From Cryptomeria japonica (Eukaryota; Streptophyta; Pinopsida; Cupressales; Cupressaceae), in NCBI RefSeq assembly GCF_030272615.1, contig NC_081414.1:917237509-917301508 (forward strand): a stretch of 64,000 nt of DNA, in the 5' to 3' direction. The translations under genes and the position numbers were made by a program. The notes below the pieces were generated by a model. The model was not told the DNA's origin and did not search any database. It was given only the letters and a program-made list of their open reading frames with translations. Shown here piece after piece: positions 11,776-21,639 of this stretch (position 1 is the first letter of the stretch; every line of letters begins with the position of its first letter).

Positions 11776-12690
11776 ATGGAAATGGCTCACAGATTCAATC
11801 GTGTTCGCCGATTTCAGAGGCCAGCAGAGGCAGGAGAGCCGGTGAGTACCACAAAACCTCCTTGTACTTTGTTGCAATAAATATTGTCATTAATGCATGC
11901 TAGGTAGTGCAATATGTCTTCAAGGCCAAATCAGCAGTTCTGTGATGAACATACGTTGTCGATTGGATAAGCTGCTGAGAGGATACACTCAAGCAAGTCC
12001 TCTAGGGAAGACTAGGATAGATTGAGGCACTTTGTGATGAACAGGGAGTACTAAAATATGAGCAGCACTTTGTGATGAATAGTGAGTGCAAATGTGAGCA
12101 GCACTTTGTGATGAACAGGGAGTGCCAAACATGTAGTACTTTGTGATGGACAGGGAGTACCACTAGGATAGAAGCAACACTTTGTGATGAACAGTGAGTG
12201 TCACTAGGACTGAGATGATTGATTTGTGTGACTGCAGGAGTATTTGCCTATGCTGGAGTCACGGGAGAGATTCCCATCGACTCAGAGGTTGCGACCTGAG
12301 TTGACAGCCGAGGATCGAGCTGCGATTGAGGCTATGGGATTGAGACATATTTCGTATGTGCTTGAGTTTCGGGCGAACATGGGATTGCTGACTGCACTGG
12401 CGGAGAGGTGGCACTCTAAGACTTGCATTTTTCATTTGTCGATTGGGGAGATGACAGTCACCCTGGAGGATGTATACAGGATTCTACGGATACCGATCGA
12501 TGGGGAGCTGATTCCATACGATCAAGACGGAGACAGGGATGCCCTTAGACGAGTGTTCTAGGATCTGGGAGTGGAGATGAGGGTGGGACATGTGGCATGG
12601 GATACCATGACATGGACATGATTATCACTACCAACAGTGTTGGCAGGAGTTATCAGTGGGTTCCTCTGTATCAATTTTGTACCATTTTTG
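11776..12690 (+). pseudogene. Plant mobile domain (PMD) ORF, antisense to element G, apparently two exons
   Basis: Exon 1 starts at ATG 11776 (MEMAHRFNRVRRF...), 22 codons, and ends at a donor G|GTGAGT (11841/11842). A 396-bp intron ends TGACTGCAG at 12237, and exon 2 continues in the same phase. Exon 2 contains LTALAERWHSKTCIFHLSIG and EMTVTLEDVYRILRIPIDGE, the signature of the PMD family (PF10536, MAIN/MAIL1-like), normally a nuclear protein domain also carried by transposons. A TAG at 12559 interrupts the frame; residues after it (DLGVEMRVGHVAW, then VLAGVISGFLC) still look like PMD, so the stop is probably secondary. It lies between the integrase tail and the 3' LTR of G, opposite in strand, as accessory ORFs do in some Tat elements. 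Splicing is inferred, not shown. Confidence 0.75.
12028..12201 (+). repeat. Tandem repeat inside the PMD intron
   Basis: Five imperfect copies of a unit of about 40 bp with core CACTTTGTGATGAACAGGGA begin near 12028, 12066, 12102, 12137 and 12178. A further partial relative is at about 11938. The array lies wholly between the proposed splice donor and acceptor. Confidence 0.75.
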
Positions 12691-14363
12691 TATGATGATG
12701 TAGACACCTGCGGGTGATTGTAGCCATATGATTTTGATATCATTGTATCATGACACTTTATATATATATATGAGATGATTCATCTTTGCGGCAGCTATAT
12801 GCATGTGTACCTATGTGATGATATGTTCTTATGTGATGCTTATGATATGGATGCAAATATGTATATGATGCAATGCAATATTTTTTTTTGTTCTTTTATG
12901 TTTTATATGTGTATGCATGATGCAAATGTGAATGTATGTAATGCAGATGAATATGATAATGCAAATGTAAATTGTGCTAACAGGTGTTGTGTGCAGGATG
13001 TGATGCAGTTGTGATATCTATATGTATGTATGAAATGCTTATATGTGGTAATGCAGGTGCAACTACATGAAATGCAAATGTTTTTGGTGTGTCATTATAC
13101 TCAGTCATGTGATAGCAGGCTACGCGGACTCGAGAAGGACGATGGAAGTCAATCAAGAAAGGGGGATGGAAGATAGAAGATATGAAAGTGAAAGAGCTTC
13201 TTGTGCATTATCATCATTGAGCTTTATTATGGCAAGTAGGTTATGACAATCGAGGCATATGTTTGACCCAGAAAATCATTGTACCTGCTTGCATGGAGAT
13301 AAGACAGTCACAAACAAAGAATGCCCCAATTCATACTAGACTCACAGTGTCCTCATATCCTTGGACAAGTCATAGCATTACTAAAAGACAATCCACAAAC
13401 AACAAAAGAAAAATAGGTGACAATACCCCATCCTTGCCTTTCTAGTCAAAGACATCCTGGAGATAGAATCTCTAGTTAGAGACATCCTGGAAAAGCTAAA
13501 AGACATGTCATCAAAAGATAAAATCAAAAAAGAAAACCAAGACTCGACACCAACATCCACTGTAGTCCTCGAGTTTAGTGTCTCTTATCACCTATATAAG
13601 TCTTATTTGATTGTGGTCACAATGTTTACTTTCACAAAAAGGATAGATAGCACTGAACCATAATGTTGTCTGAGTTTGTTGAAAGATTTGATTTGTTGAA
13701 AGCCCATTGTTGCTGCTGTCTCATCTGAAACTGACTGAATCCATGAAACTGATACTTTATTGCGAAGAAGATGAAACTTTATTGTGGATCTATGATGCAA
13801 ATGTTGCTTTATTGCGGATTGTGCGTGGATAGACTGAAGGAAGATGGAAGAAACTGTACTCCTCAAAACATGTGATGTTCTCAGTTCCACACCCATCACT
13901 AGATGTAGGATTTGTCGTAGCCACAGATAGGAGCTGATTTATTATGGATGGAAAGGGAGGTGAAAAGGGAGGTTTATTATGAATGGCTAACCAATCTTGG
14001 GTAGATCAATAACAAGCCATGATGGGAATGGGTAAGTTTATTATGGATGAATTGGTCGTGAGTGTGTGCAAAGTGAAGTGATGAAAGAGAATCCTGAAGG
14101 AGGGAGGAGCAATATCTCTACACATGGCGTTGGTGACCCAGTTTTCACCATGGTACTTGCCTAGGGTGCCACCGAAGTGGTTTTCACCGTTGGACGAAAT
14201 TATTTCTCTTTACTTTTTTTGATTTTTCAATGTTTTTTGTGTCACAAGGTGCCTGTTTGCCAGGTTTTCACCAAGTAACGATTTTTATGTTTTTTATAAA
14301 AAATTTTGTATTTTTGAATTTTTTGATTTTTTTTGTATTTTTGAATTAGGATACTCTGAAGAG
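12691..14363. other. Spacer of element G between PMD ORF and integrase tail
   Basis: AT-rich, with many ATGATGCAAATG-like words at 12770-13080 that produce short non-conserved frames. Near 14140-14280 are three repeats of a GGTTTTCACC word. No supported gene. On the minus strand this is 3' untranslated sequence of G. Confidence 0.5.
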
Positions 14364-15497
14364 CTATGTGTAAAACCTGCGAAGGTACATGTTGTTTATA
14401 GGATCCTCCAAAGGTTCACCCTCTATGGTTGAGAGATGATATGCACTAGATCCATATGCTGTTGTGATGATGTAAGGACCAAGCCAATTTGGTTTGAACT
14501 TGTCCTTCTTCTCTCTGTCTTGCTGATTTTTAGGATTTTCTCTGAGAACTAAGTCACCTACCTCAAATGTGCGAGGCTTGACTTTATGATTGTAGGTGCG
14601 TCGTTCCTTGAATGAATGATGTGTAGCTCGAGTGACTATCTTCCTTGATAAAGGAATTGAGATAGAATTACTAGTGTGTGGACTACGTAGGCCCATATGC
14701 ATGTCACCTAAAGAAGTTTGGGCATCCCTGATAACAAAGTCCTTCGAGGAAGCTCTATTAAAGGTACATGATGTATCGCCAAAAGGGGAAGGATGTGCGG
14801 AACAAGTGGATGAGTGATGAAGGCTTATGATTGTGAAAAGAAGTGAAAGTAGGATAGCATAATGGAGACTAAGGATCAACAAGTATGCTTTATGACTTGA
14901 AATTTTAGAACTTTTGCCCCCAGTTATTTTGATATTAGGGGAGATCATCTCTTGCTCCTTTTGCTTCATAGGATTTTTATCCTTGACTTTGATCTTTGCA
15001 GAGTCCAGTAGCTTTTGATTTTGATTTGGACTGAATGATTTTTCTTTATTTTTGACTTGTAGATTTTTCTTTTCATAGCTTGATTTGTGATCCTTGATTA
15101 GTAAGGGCTTTTGTAATTCTTGTTGATCCAAGTCTGGAAGTGGAGTGGAAATGGAATGAGTGGATGAAATGGTAAGGCTATGTGATTTTTCAAGAGGGCT
15201 GGTGATATACTCAATAGATTCTTCGCTAGAACCACTCTTAGGACTATTGATATCAAGAGCTGCTTGCACCACTAGAGGAGATTTGCATTCAGACTTAGTA
15301 GCCACAACACTAGGTGGTTCACACCCAATTCCTTGCAAATTGTTTATAGATTGTTCCTGTAGACTGAATGTCTTAGGAGATAGTGGGAGTTGATCAACAT
15401 GAAAGATATACTCACCACATCCCATGTCTTTAAACTTGAAATCTTCTTTGTGCTCTTCTTGTTTCGATGTAGAAGCTTTCAATGATTCTAGATCCAC
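14364..15497 (-). pseudogene. pol: Linker plus integrase C-terminal tail, element G
   Basis: 377-residue open frame. Residues 1-200 are Ser/Lys-rich and low-complexity. A hydrophobic stretch (about 206-228, AYLLILSLHYAILLSLLFTI) could form a membrane helix. The last 85 residues are a recognisable gypsy integrase C-terminal domain: YNHKVKPRTFEVGDLVLREN, then KPNWLGPYIIT and a final YLRRFY. Everything between protease and this tail that should encode reverse transcriptase, RNase H and the DDE core is missing, so the frame looks like an internal-deletion join. The hydrophobic stretch might suggest an envelope-like protein, but there is no signal peptide or other support. Confidence 0.7.
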
Positions 15498-15554
15498 GTA
15501 TGATGAAGATGGAATAGCCTCTCGATTGACTGGTATTGTTATTTCTGATCGAGG

Positions 15555-16094
15555 TCACATATTGTTGCAATATATGAATGGATTAGGATTACCGTTAACT
15601 GTTACCTCCACTCCATTGTGAGGAAACTTAATGCATTGGTGATATGTAGATGGTACTGCACTCATCTCATGAGTCCATGGACGTCCCAAAAGTATGTTGT
15701 ATGTGAGATCTAAATCAAGGACCTGAAAAACCACATCCTTTGTAACGGGCCCAACTCTGAGAGGTAAGGTGACTGTGCCTTTGGATGAACGTTCTTCATC
15801 ATCATATGCCTTGATGGTAATTTTGTTTGTAGCATTGACAGCTTTTTCAAAATATCCCAATTGTTTAATAGTGCTCAACATACAAATGTTTAGACCTGCT
15901 CCTCCATCTATCAGGACTTGTTTTATTCGATTTTTGTGTATGAAGGCTTCAATGTGTAATGGTGCATTATGTGGCTGACTTATGGAGGCATCGTCAGCTT
16001 CCATGAATGTAAGGGGGTGTGGAATGGAAAGGTATCCCACCATGGCTTGAAACTGGTCCACGTTCAGATCAGTAGGAACAACAGTTTCTCTCAA
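15555..16094 (-). CDS. pol: Retropepsin (aspartic protease), element G
   Basis: 179 codons, intact. The active-site motif is LIDGGAGLNIC (about residues 61-71; catalytic Asp in D-G-G), and the second conserved block is YNILLGRPWTHEMSAVPSTY (about 130-150), typical of Tat/Ogre-type gypsy proteases. It matures Gag and Pol. It follows gag by about 110 bases in the same direction and may originally have been fused to it. The start is ambiguous, because the true product would be cleaved from a polyprotein. Confidence 0.8.
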   Translation of the reverse strand: MRETVVPTDLNVDQFQAMVGYLSIPHPLTFMEADDASISQPHNAPLHIEAFIHKNRIKQVLIDGGAGLNICMLSTIKQLGYFEKAVNATNKITIKAYDDEERSSKGTVTLPLRVGPVTKDVVFQVLDLDLTYNILLGRPWTHEMSAVPSTYHQCIKFPHNGVEVTVNGNPNPFIYCNNM

Positions 16095-16205
16095 GATTTT
16101 GTCAAGAATGGATTTATGTGCAGGGGATATGTGTAAGAGCTCAAGAATGGAGATGAGCGCGGGTGTCTTCCCTAATTGTTCTACAAGGTCATACTCAGGC
16201 TTAGT

Positions 16206-18462
16206 TCATGAGGAAGCAGTGTTTTTAGTTGGAGCACCTTGGAAAGTGAATTTACCTCGGAGGGTTGTAACATTGCATTCATAGGTAGGTTCGGAAGAAG
16301 ATCTAATGCCTTTTATTACAATCTTCGGTCTTTGGGCGGAATTCTCAGACGTTTTGTCCTTGATAATAATGGTAGAGACATAATTGTCCATTGAAATGTG
16401 ATTGACAGTTGAATCATAGTTATAAGATGCTCTGGTATAGTTGGTTTGGTCATCTGTGGCTTTAGCTTTTCCTTTGTCATGTTTTGGGAATGGTTCCTTA
16501 AACATCTCATGTTCTTGATTGGATGAGTACCCTTCAATCTCAATGTCACCCCTATCAATGAGATCTTTTATGATGTTCTTTAGTCGATGGCAATTTCCTG
16601 TCTTATGTCCCTTGCTTTTATGAAATTCACAATATTCATCATCATTCCACCAATTTGGTTTAACCTTTGGCTCATATGGAGGAAAATCTGGAACTGTGAT
16701 TACTTTGTTTGCCACTAGCTTTTTGAAAACTGACTCAAGTGGTTCTCCCAATGGAGTGTACTTCCTTCGTGATTTAGAAGTTGTTTGAGTATTCACCTGA
16801 TTTGATCTGGAAAAGATGAATTTGGGTCGCACTGTATTGGCATCAACAACACCATCATTGACTATGTTCTTGTTTTTATTCCAAAATCTTGGCTTGTCTT
16901 TTCCTTTAAAGTCATCTTTGTTTTCCTTGAATATCTTAATGACTCCTTGTTCAATTAGGACCTTCTCTGTTGCTAAGCCTTTTTCAATGACGTCCTTGAA
17001 GGTGGACAAACAAGCTTTCCTTAGATCATAGCCAATGTCTTTGTTGGCATTTTGGGTGAACATCTCTACCATTTGTTTTTGTGGAATTTCACAAGAGCAT
17101 CTGCTGGCTAGATTCCTCCATCTTTGTAAAAATGATGCAAAAGACTCTCCCTCTTTTTGCTTGGTGTTGCACAAAGTAGTGACTGATATGTCTGTCTCTA
17201 TGTTGTAGGAGAAATGTTGAATAAATTCCTCTGCTAATTCACCCCATGACTTAATTCCAGGTGGAAGTTGGGAGAACCATTCCATAGCTTGATCGCCTAG
17301 GCTTTGTGGGAATAATCTCATCAAATATGTCTATTCTGAAGCTACCTCAATGCAAGCTATGAAAAACTGTCTTATGTGTCTTAGGATTCCCTTTTCCTCT
17401 ATACTTATCAACTTTAGGTGTCACAAAGTGTGTAGGAAAAGGAGGCATTGGAATGCTCTTGTCAAATGGATAAGGACATATGTCTCTCATTGTGTATGTT
17501 GGCTTTGGTGTATTTATGTCCTCCATTTTCTTTTGTAAGTCCCTGATTTGTTGCTCCAAATTGCTCTTAGGTGGAGATCAACTTCTTGGACCATTACCCA
17601 TGCTTGAGGCACCAATTGGAGGAGGAGCATGTTGCATATATGGATGATATTGATCATACACATGTTCATATGGAGGAGGTCTATAGTGATGCTGCATATA
17701 TGGACCACTTGGTATAGATTCATGTTGAGGAACAAAATATCTACTTTATCCATGTATTCCATACTCTACAGGCATGTTATGTTCTAATGTGTTGCCCCCA
17801 AATTTGACACGGGGTTTCCTTGTGTCCAAATTTTGAGCATGCCTTTGAATATCCAATTGCTTTGGTGGTTGATTCGTAGCATTGATATGTGATTGAGCAT
17901 ATTTCTCTGCATAAGACTTCCATAATGGTCTACGAAGGTGAGTATCATATGCTTGACCATGTGTGTATGGGACCTCTATTTTTTGAAACAAAGATGATGG
18001 TGATTCAGGTACCATATGTGGTCCTCTATTGCCTCCACTATTAGGCCTCCTTTGATCCATGTTGGAGTGAGGTTGTTGCAAAGGTCGATTTTCCATTATT
18101 TGAGACATGTCAAAATCATGAGGTATCTTGGCTCCACTTTGTGCCATCATTTGTAAGAAGTATTGTCTATCCCTCCTCATTATTTCCTCAACCAATCGAT
18201 TGAAACAGGGATCCATAATGGATTCTTCCACATCTGCTGAATGTAATGAAAAGTTGTCCATATCATCATTGTGTGTATCATTGTTGTTTGTAGTGTCCAT
18301 GTTCTCAACATTTGGAATGTTTCTATAGCCATCCATGTCAGGTAATGTAGTATGATCAGAATTGAAAAAGATATCATTGTCATACTCATAAGAGCTCATG
18401 TTTGCGAACTCTTGAGCCTCTTTAGTTTCTCTCCTAGATTTTTGAAGACGGGTTTCAACCAT
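16206..18462 (-). pseudogene. gag: Gag of element G (Tat/Ogre-like), interrupted
   Basis: About 750 codons. The N-terminal part (18462-17746; MVETRLQKSRRETK) is hydrophilic and Asn/Asp/Gln-rich. The middle (17559-17347) has PYPFDKSIPMPPFPTHF and PKVDKYRGKGNP, the entry to the Gag core. The core (17324-16206) has AMEWFSQLPPGIKSWGELAE and FIQHF (retrotrans_gag), then YCEFHKSKGHKTGNC, the His/Cys knuckle of this lineage. Stops at about 17746, 17575 and 17347 split the frame. Capsid role known from the family. The last frame of 372 codons is the longest intact stretch. Confidence 0.8.
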
Positions 18463-20695
18463 GAACTAGGTATTGACCGAGATGTGTGAGACTAGATGAA
18501 AATGGAAAAAGTATGGAAGACCAAGGGTTGGATGGAATGTAAATGAATCTGAAGTGTACTTGCAATGTCCAAAGTGTAAGACCAAGTATGTATGTAGTAG
18601 AGTAGGTGTGACTTCCAAAGAGAGGATAGTTTCTCTTGATGAGGTAAGTTGACCTTGACTCTAAGTAAGACCAAATGAGACCCAAAGGTGATAGACCTTG
18701 ATCAGGGACCACTTAGCAAAATGTTGTTGTATGTAGTGTGTTGACAAAGTATGATGAGGACAAGCAAGTGACCTCTTGACTCAAGTTTAGACAAATGTAA
18801 ATTTAATGCAAGATGTAAAGCAATGATGGACTTTGTGAGACCCAAAGACAAGTTGAATGCTAGATGAAAACCTAGAGAAACAACCTAGGAAGCTCAAGAA
18901 TTCTGAAACTGATTGCTCTTGTTTGCTAGACTGTAAAATTTTTCCAATTTGTGAAGTTGTTGGTTGTGACCAAATCTGAATGTTTGACTGTTTTTTGTGA
19001 TAAGAGGACACAATGTTGATGAGGACTGAATGTTTGCAAGTGTTTAGACTCAAAATGACTCCAAGAAAAGTGTGTTGTTTTATGTAAAAATATTTTGCAT
19101 ACACTTGAAGACACAAAAGACACAATGTTTTGTTGTTTGGTCTTGAATGTTTAAAATAAGTCAAGCACAATTCTTATGGCTGGCCAAGACAATAGTTGTT
19201 GATCCCACATGAGGTTTTACCCCCGAGGCTATGCTATTCAGAGCAGATACTTAGATGCTTGACCTCACTGGCTCCATCCTCAGCACTCACTTCTCGGGTC
19301 AACCAAGCATCAGTCCCCATGAAAACTCCTCATGGCAAACTTTGTATCTCTATTAAGAACCGTATGTGTGTGGGTCGCTACCAGAGGTTTGACCTCCTGC
19401 CTCAACAACTAGAAGGATTTTGGCTTCTAAAACAAAAAGGTGCTAGTAAGGGCATCCGCTCGTGTGGCCATACATGCGGCACTTTCAGCTCTATAAATAT
19501 AGAAGGCTCCCAGCCGGTAGGGGTTACGCCCTACAATTGATCAAATAAATTTGATCAAACGGGTTTATGGGGAGACATAGTGTCGGTATGAACTAATCAG
19601 CACACGTTATCCATAGTTTTCACCATGAATACAGTTGTTTATAGTGGTTCGAAAGAGGTGGGTTTTCCTCACTACCACTTGGGTCATTCTCTTCTCACTA
19701 GTAGTCCTAATGACCACACGGGAAGATAGACCCTCTAAAGATTAAACAAAAAGAGCCTACTGCTCAAGACACAAAAGACAATGATTCAATTTTAGTGCAC
19801 CAATTGAAGTGTTTGCTAGTCTATGAAAACAAGGCACACAATAAAAATCCAAAAACCCTTGCCAAGGATCTGCAACAAATATTTATTAGTAGTTTGGATT
19901 GTTTGAAATAATCACCACTTCCTGCAAGAACACAAGTTAGGTAAATTTTAGATCCAAAAGACTTTGTGAAATAGGGGCCTTCAACAATGCATTTTGTTGA
20001 CCAATTCAAAGATCTGATTCATCATAAAAAAATGCCACCTATAAAATTTCAATAGATTTCCATAAATTTAAGAAAATCCAAAAAAATTGCTAATTTGCTC
20101 CAAAAATTAATTTTTTATGAAAAATCATAAAAAATTCATATAAAATGCAAAATCGATCCAAAAAATCTGAAATTTTTACTGAATCCTTCTACTATTTTTC
20201 TTGACTTGCACAAAAAATTTGATGTCAAAATTCAAAGCCGTTTGTGAGATCTGATCAAAATAAGGAAAAACCCTAATTTTTAAAGATCCAATTTTTAGGG
20301 AAATATTTTGCATCAAAATTGAAATCACAAAGAACATATCCTATGTATAATTATGAGATATTTCCAAAAATGTAATAAAATCTGAAAAATTCTCTCATTT
20401 TCTCTCAAAATTAATTTTTTATGAAAAATAAATAAAAAATTCATATAAAATGAAAATGTGCTCCAAAAATTCTGAATTTTGGATTGAGAGCTCCTGATAC
20501 TTTCTTCAACTTTCAAAAAAAAATTTGGTGCAAAATTTCCTAGCCGTTTGTGAGATATGATCGAATCTCTCCAAGATCTTGATTTTGTGTCCAAAACCCT
20601 AGCTGCACAAGGTTATTCTCCAAATTGTTTTACAAAACAACAATATAGGGTTAGAAAAATATGCAAAAAAAAAACACAGATCTAGTAAAAATCCA
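18463..20695 (-). other. Long 5' leader of element G
   Basis: 2.2 kb between primer site and gag. It contains a GC-richer conserved-looking segment (19190-19540) with a TATA-like CTATAAATATAG on the plus strand at about 19492, and an AT-rich duplicated part (20035-20610). No convincing protein is encoded; frames such as 18787-19170 lack recognisable motifs. Confidence 0.55.
20035..20610 (-). repeat. Imperfect tandem duplication in the leader of element G
   Basis: 20040-20335 and 20345-20610 align: both contain AATTAATTTTTTATGAAAAA, ATTCATATAAAATG, a C-rich/TTC block and GCCGTTTGTGAGAT(C/A)TGATC in the same order. Unit about 290-300 bp, clearly diverged. Confidence 0.7.
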
Positions 20696-20714
20696 TGTCC
20701 CATGGGGCGTGCCA
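20696..20714 (-). promoter_or_regulatory. Primer binding site, element G
   Basis: Minus strand TGGCACGCCCCATGGGACA, three bases inside the LTR end. TGG plus a G/C-rich stretch is typical of gypsy primer sites; the tRNA was not identified. Confidence 0.7.
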
Positions 20715-20717
20715 AAA

Positions 20718-21510
20718 TGTTTATGGTGAAAATGGATAACAATAATAATGATATTGAAAGGCTAAATGAATTCAACCACAAAACCCTAGCCTAACAACAA
20801 CAAAGATCCACCATAACATATGAAGATTACCTAAGACAATGCAAATCAAATGAAATCACAAATATTATACCATCACATGTCCAATAGGGTTTGGATCTCC
20901 ATTCTTCCTATCTCCATTGATCTTGTTTGATGTATTTGCTCTCAGATTTTATGTGTGCACAAGAGCTCAACAAAGAACAGAATGTGGTTGCAAGTAGGAT
21001 CGCATATGCCAAGTAGTCAAATTGATCAAGTAGTTAGGGTTATTAGGATGATTGATTAGGGTTTGATAATGAAGGAAGCATCTCTTTATATAGAAGACAC
21101 TATATGAAATGGAGGGATAAGATTGAGAGGTGTAAAAGGAGGTCGGTTATGATTAGAGGGTAGGTAAAAGAAATAATAAAATAATGAAAGGGGTAGGTAG
21201 TGTATGAATTAAGAGATGAATGACATGTGTCATGGGTAGAAAAGGTTAATGAATTAATTAAATAAATAAAGATTTATATAATTAATAGAAGAAGTGGGAT
21301 CAATTAAATAAATAAGATATTTATTTAATTTATGAAAAGGATAATTTAAATAAATAAATGTATTTATTTAAATGAGAAATAAGGCTAGAAGAGGATAAAT
21401 GAATTAATTAAATAAATAAAGATTTATTTAATTAATAGAAGAATTAAGCTTAGATAATTAAATAAATAAAATATTTATTTAATTAGACTGGACAATTTTG
21501 GGTGTCTACA
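20718..21510 (-). repeat. 5' LTR of element G
   Basis: 793 bp, TGTTTATGG...GTGTCTACA. Nearly identical to 10661-11438, apart from small differences in AAATAAAT repeat number near 21300 and 21460. Confidence 0.85.
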
Positions 21511-21515
21511 CTAAT
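21511..21515. repeat. Target-site duplication of element G, right (CTAAT)
   Basis: Second CTAAT copy; the interior of copia A resumes here. Confidence 0.85.
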
Positions 21516-21639
21516 ATGCTCTAATAACTACAACACTCAATGCTCCCCCTGAGAACAATCACTGCATCAACCCAGGAGAATAAGATGAACTCTAGAACTC
21601 CCCCTAGATAGATGCACCATCTGAATGCATATAGCTTAA

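Larger units (their letters stand above)
10661..21510 (-). mobile_element. Ty3/gypsy-derived element G (gag-protease, no polymerase)
   Basis: 10.85-kb minus-strand element with LTRs at 10661-11438 and 20718-21510, polypurine tract, gypsy-type primer site and CTAAT duplication. It encodes a long Gag, a retropepsin and the C-terminal tail of an integrase; reverse transcriptase, RNase H and the integrase catalytic core are absent. A PMD reading frame lies on the opposite strand between the integrase tail and the 3' LTR. Gag, protease and the antisense accessory ORF all fit the Tat/Ogre side of gypsy. The element depends on a helper. The two LTRs look very similar, so insertion is probably recent relative to A. 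Confidence 0.85.

Noticed and set aside
14800..14890. Hydrophobic segment of element G as an envelope-like protein
   Set aside because: A single hydrophobic stretch within a low-complexity linker, no signal peptide, cleavage site or glycoprotein-like Cys pattern.
19196..19540. Plus-strand frame in the leader of G as a gene
   Set aside because: No recognisable domain; lies in the minus-strand leader and is better explained as conserved untranslated sequence.
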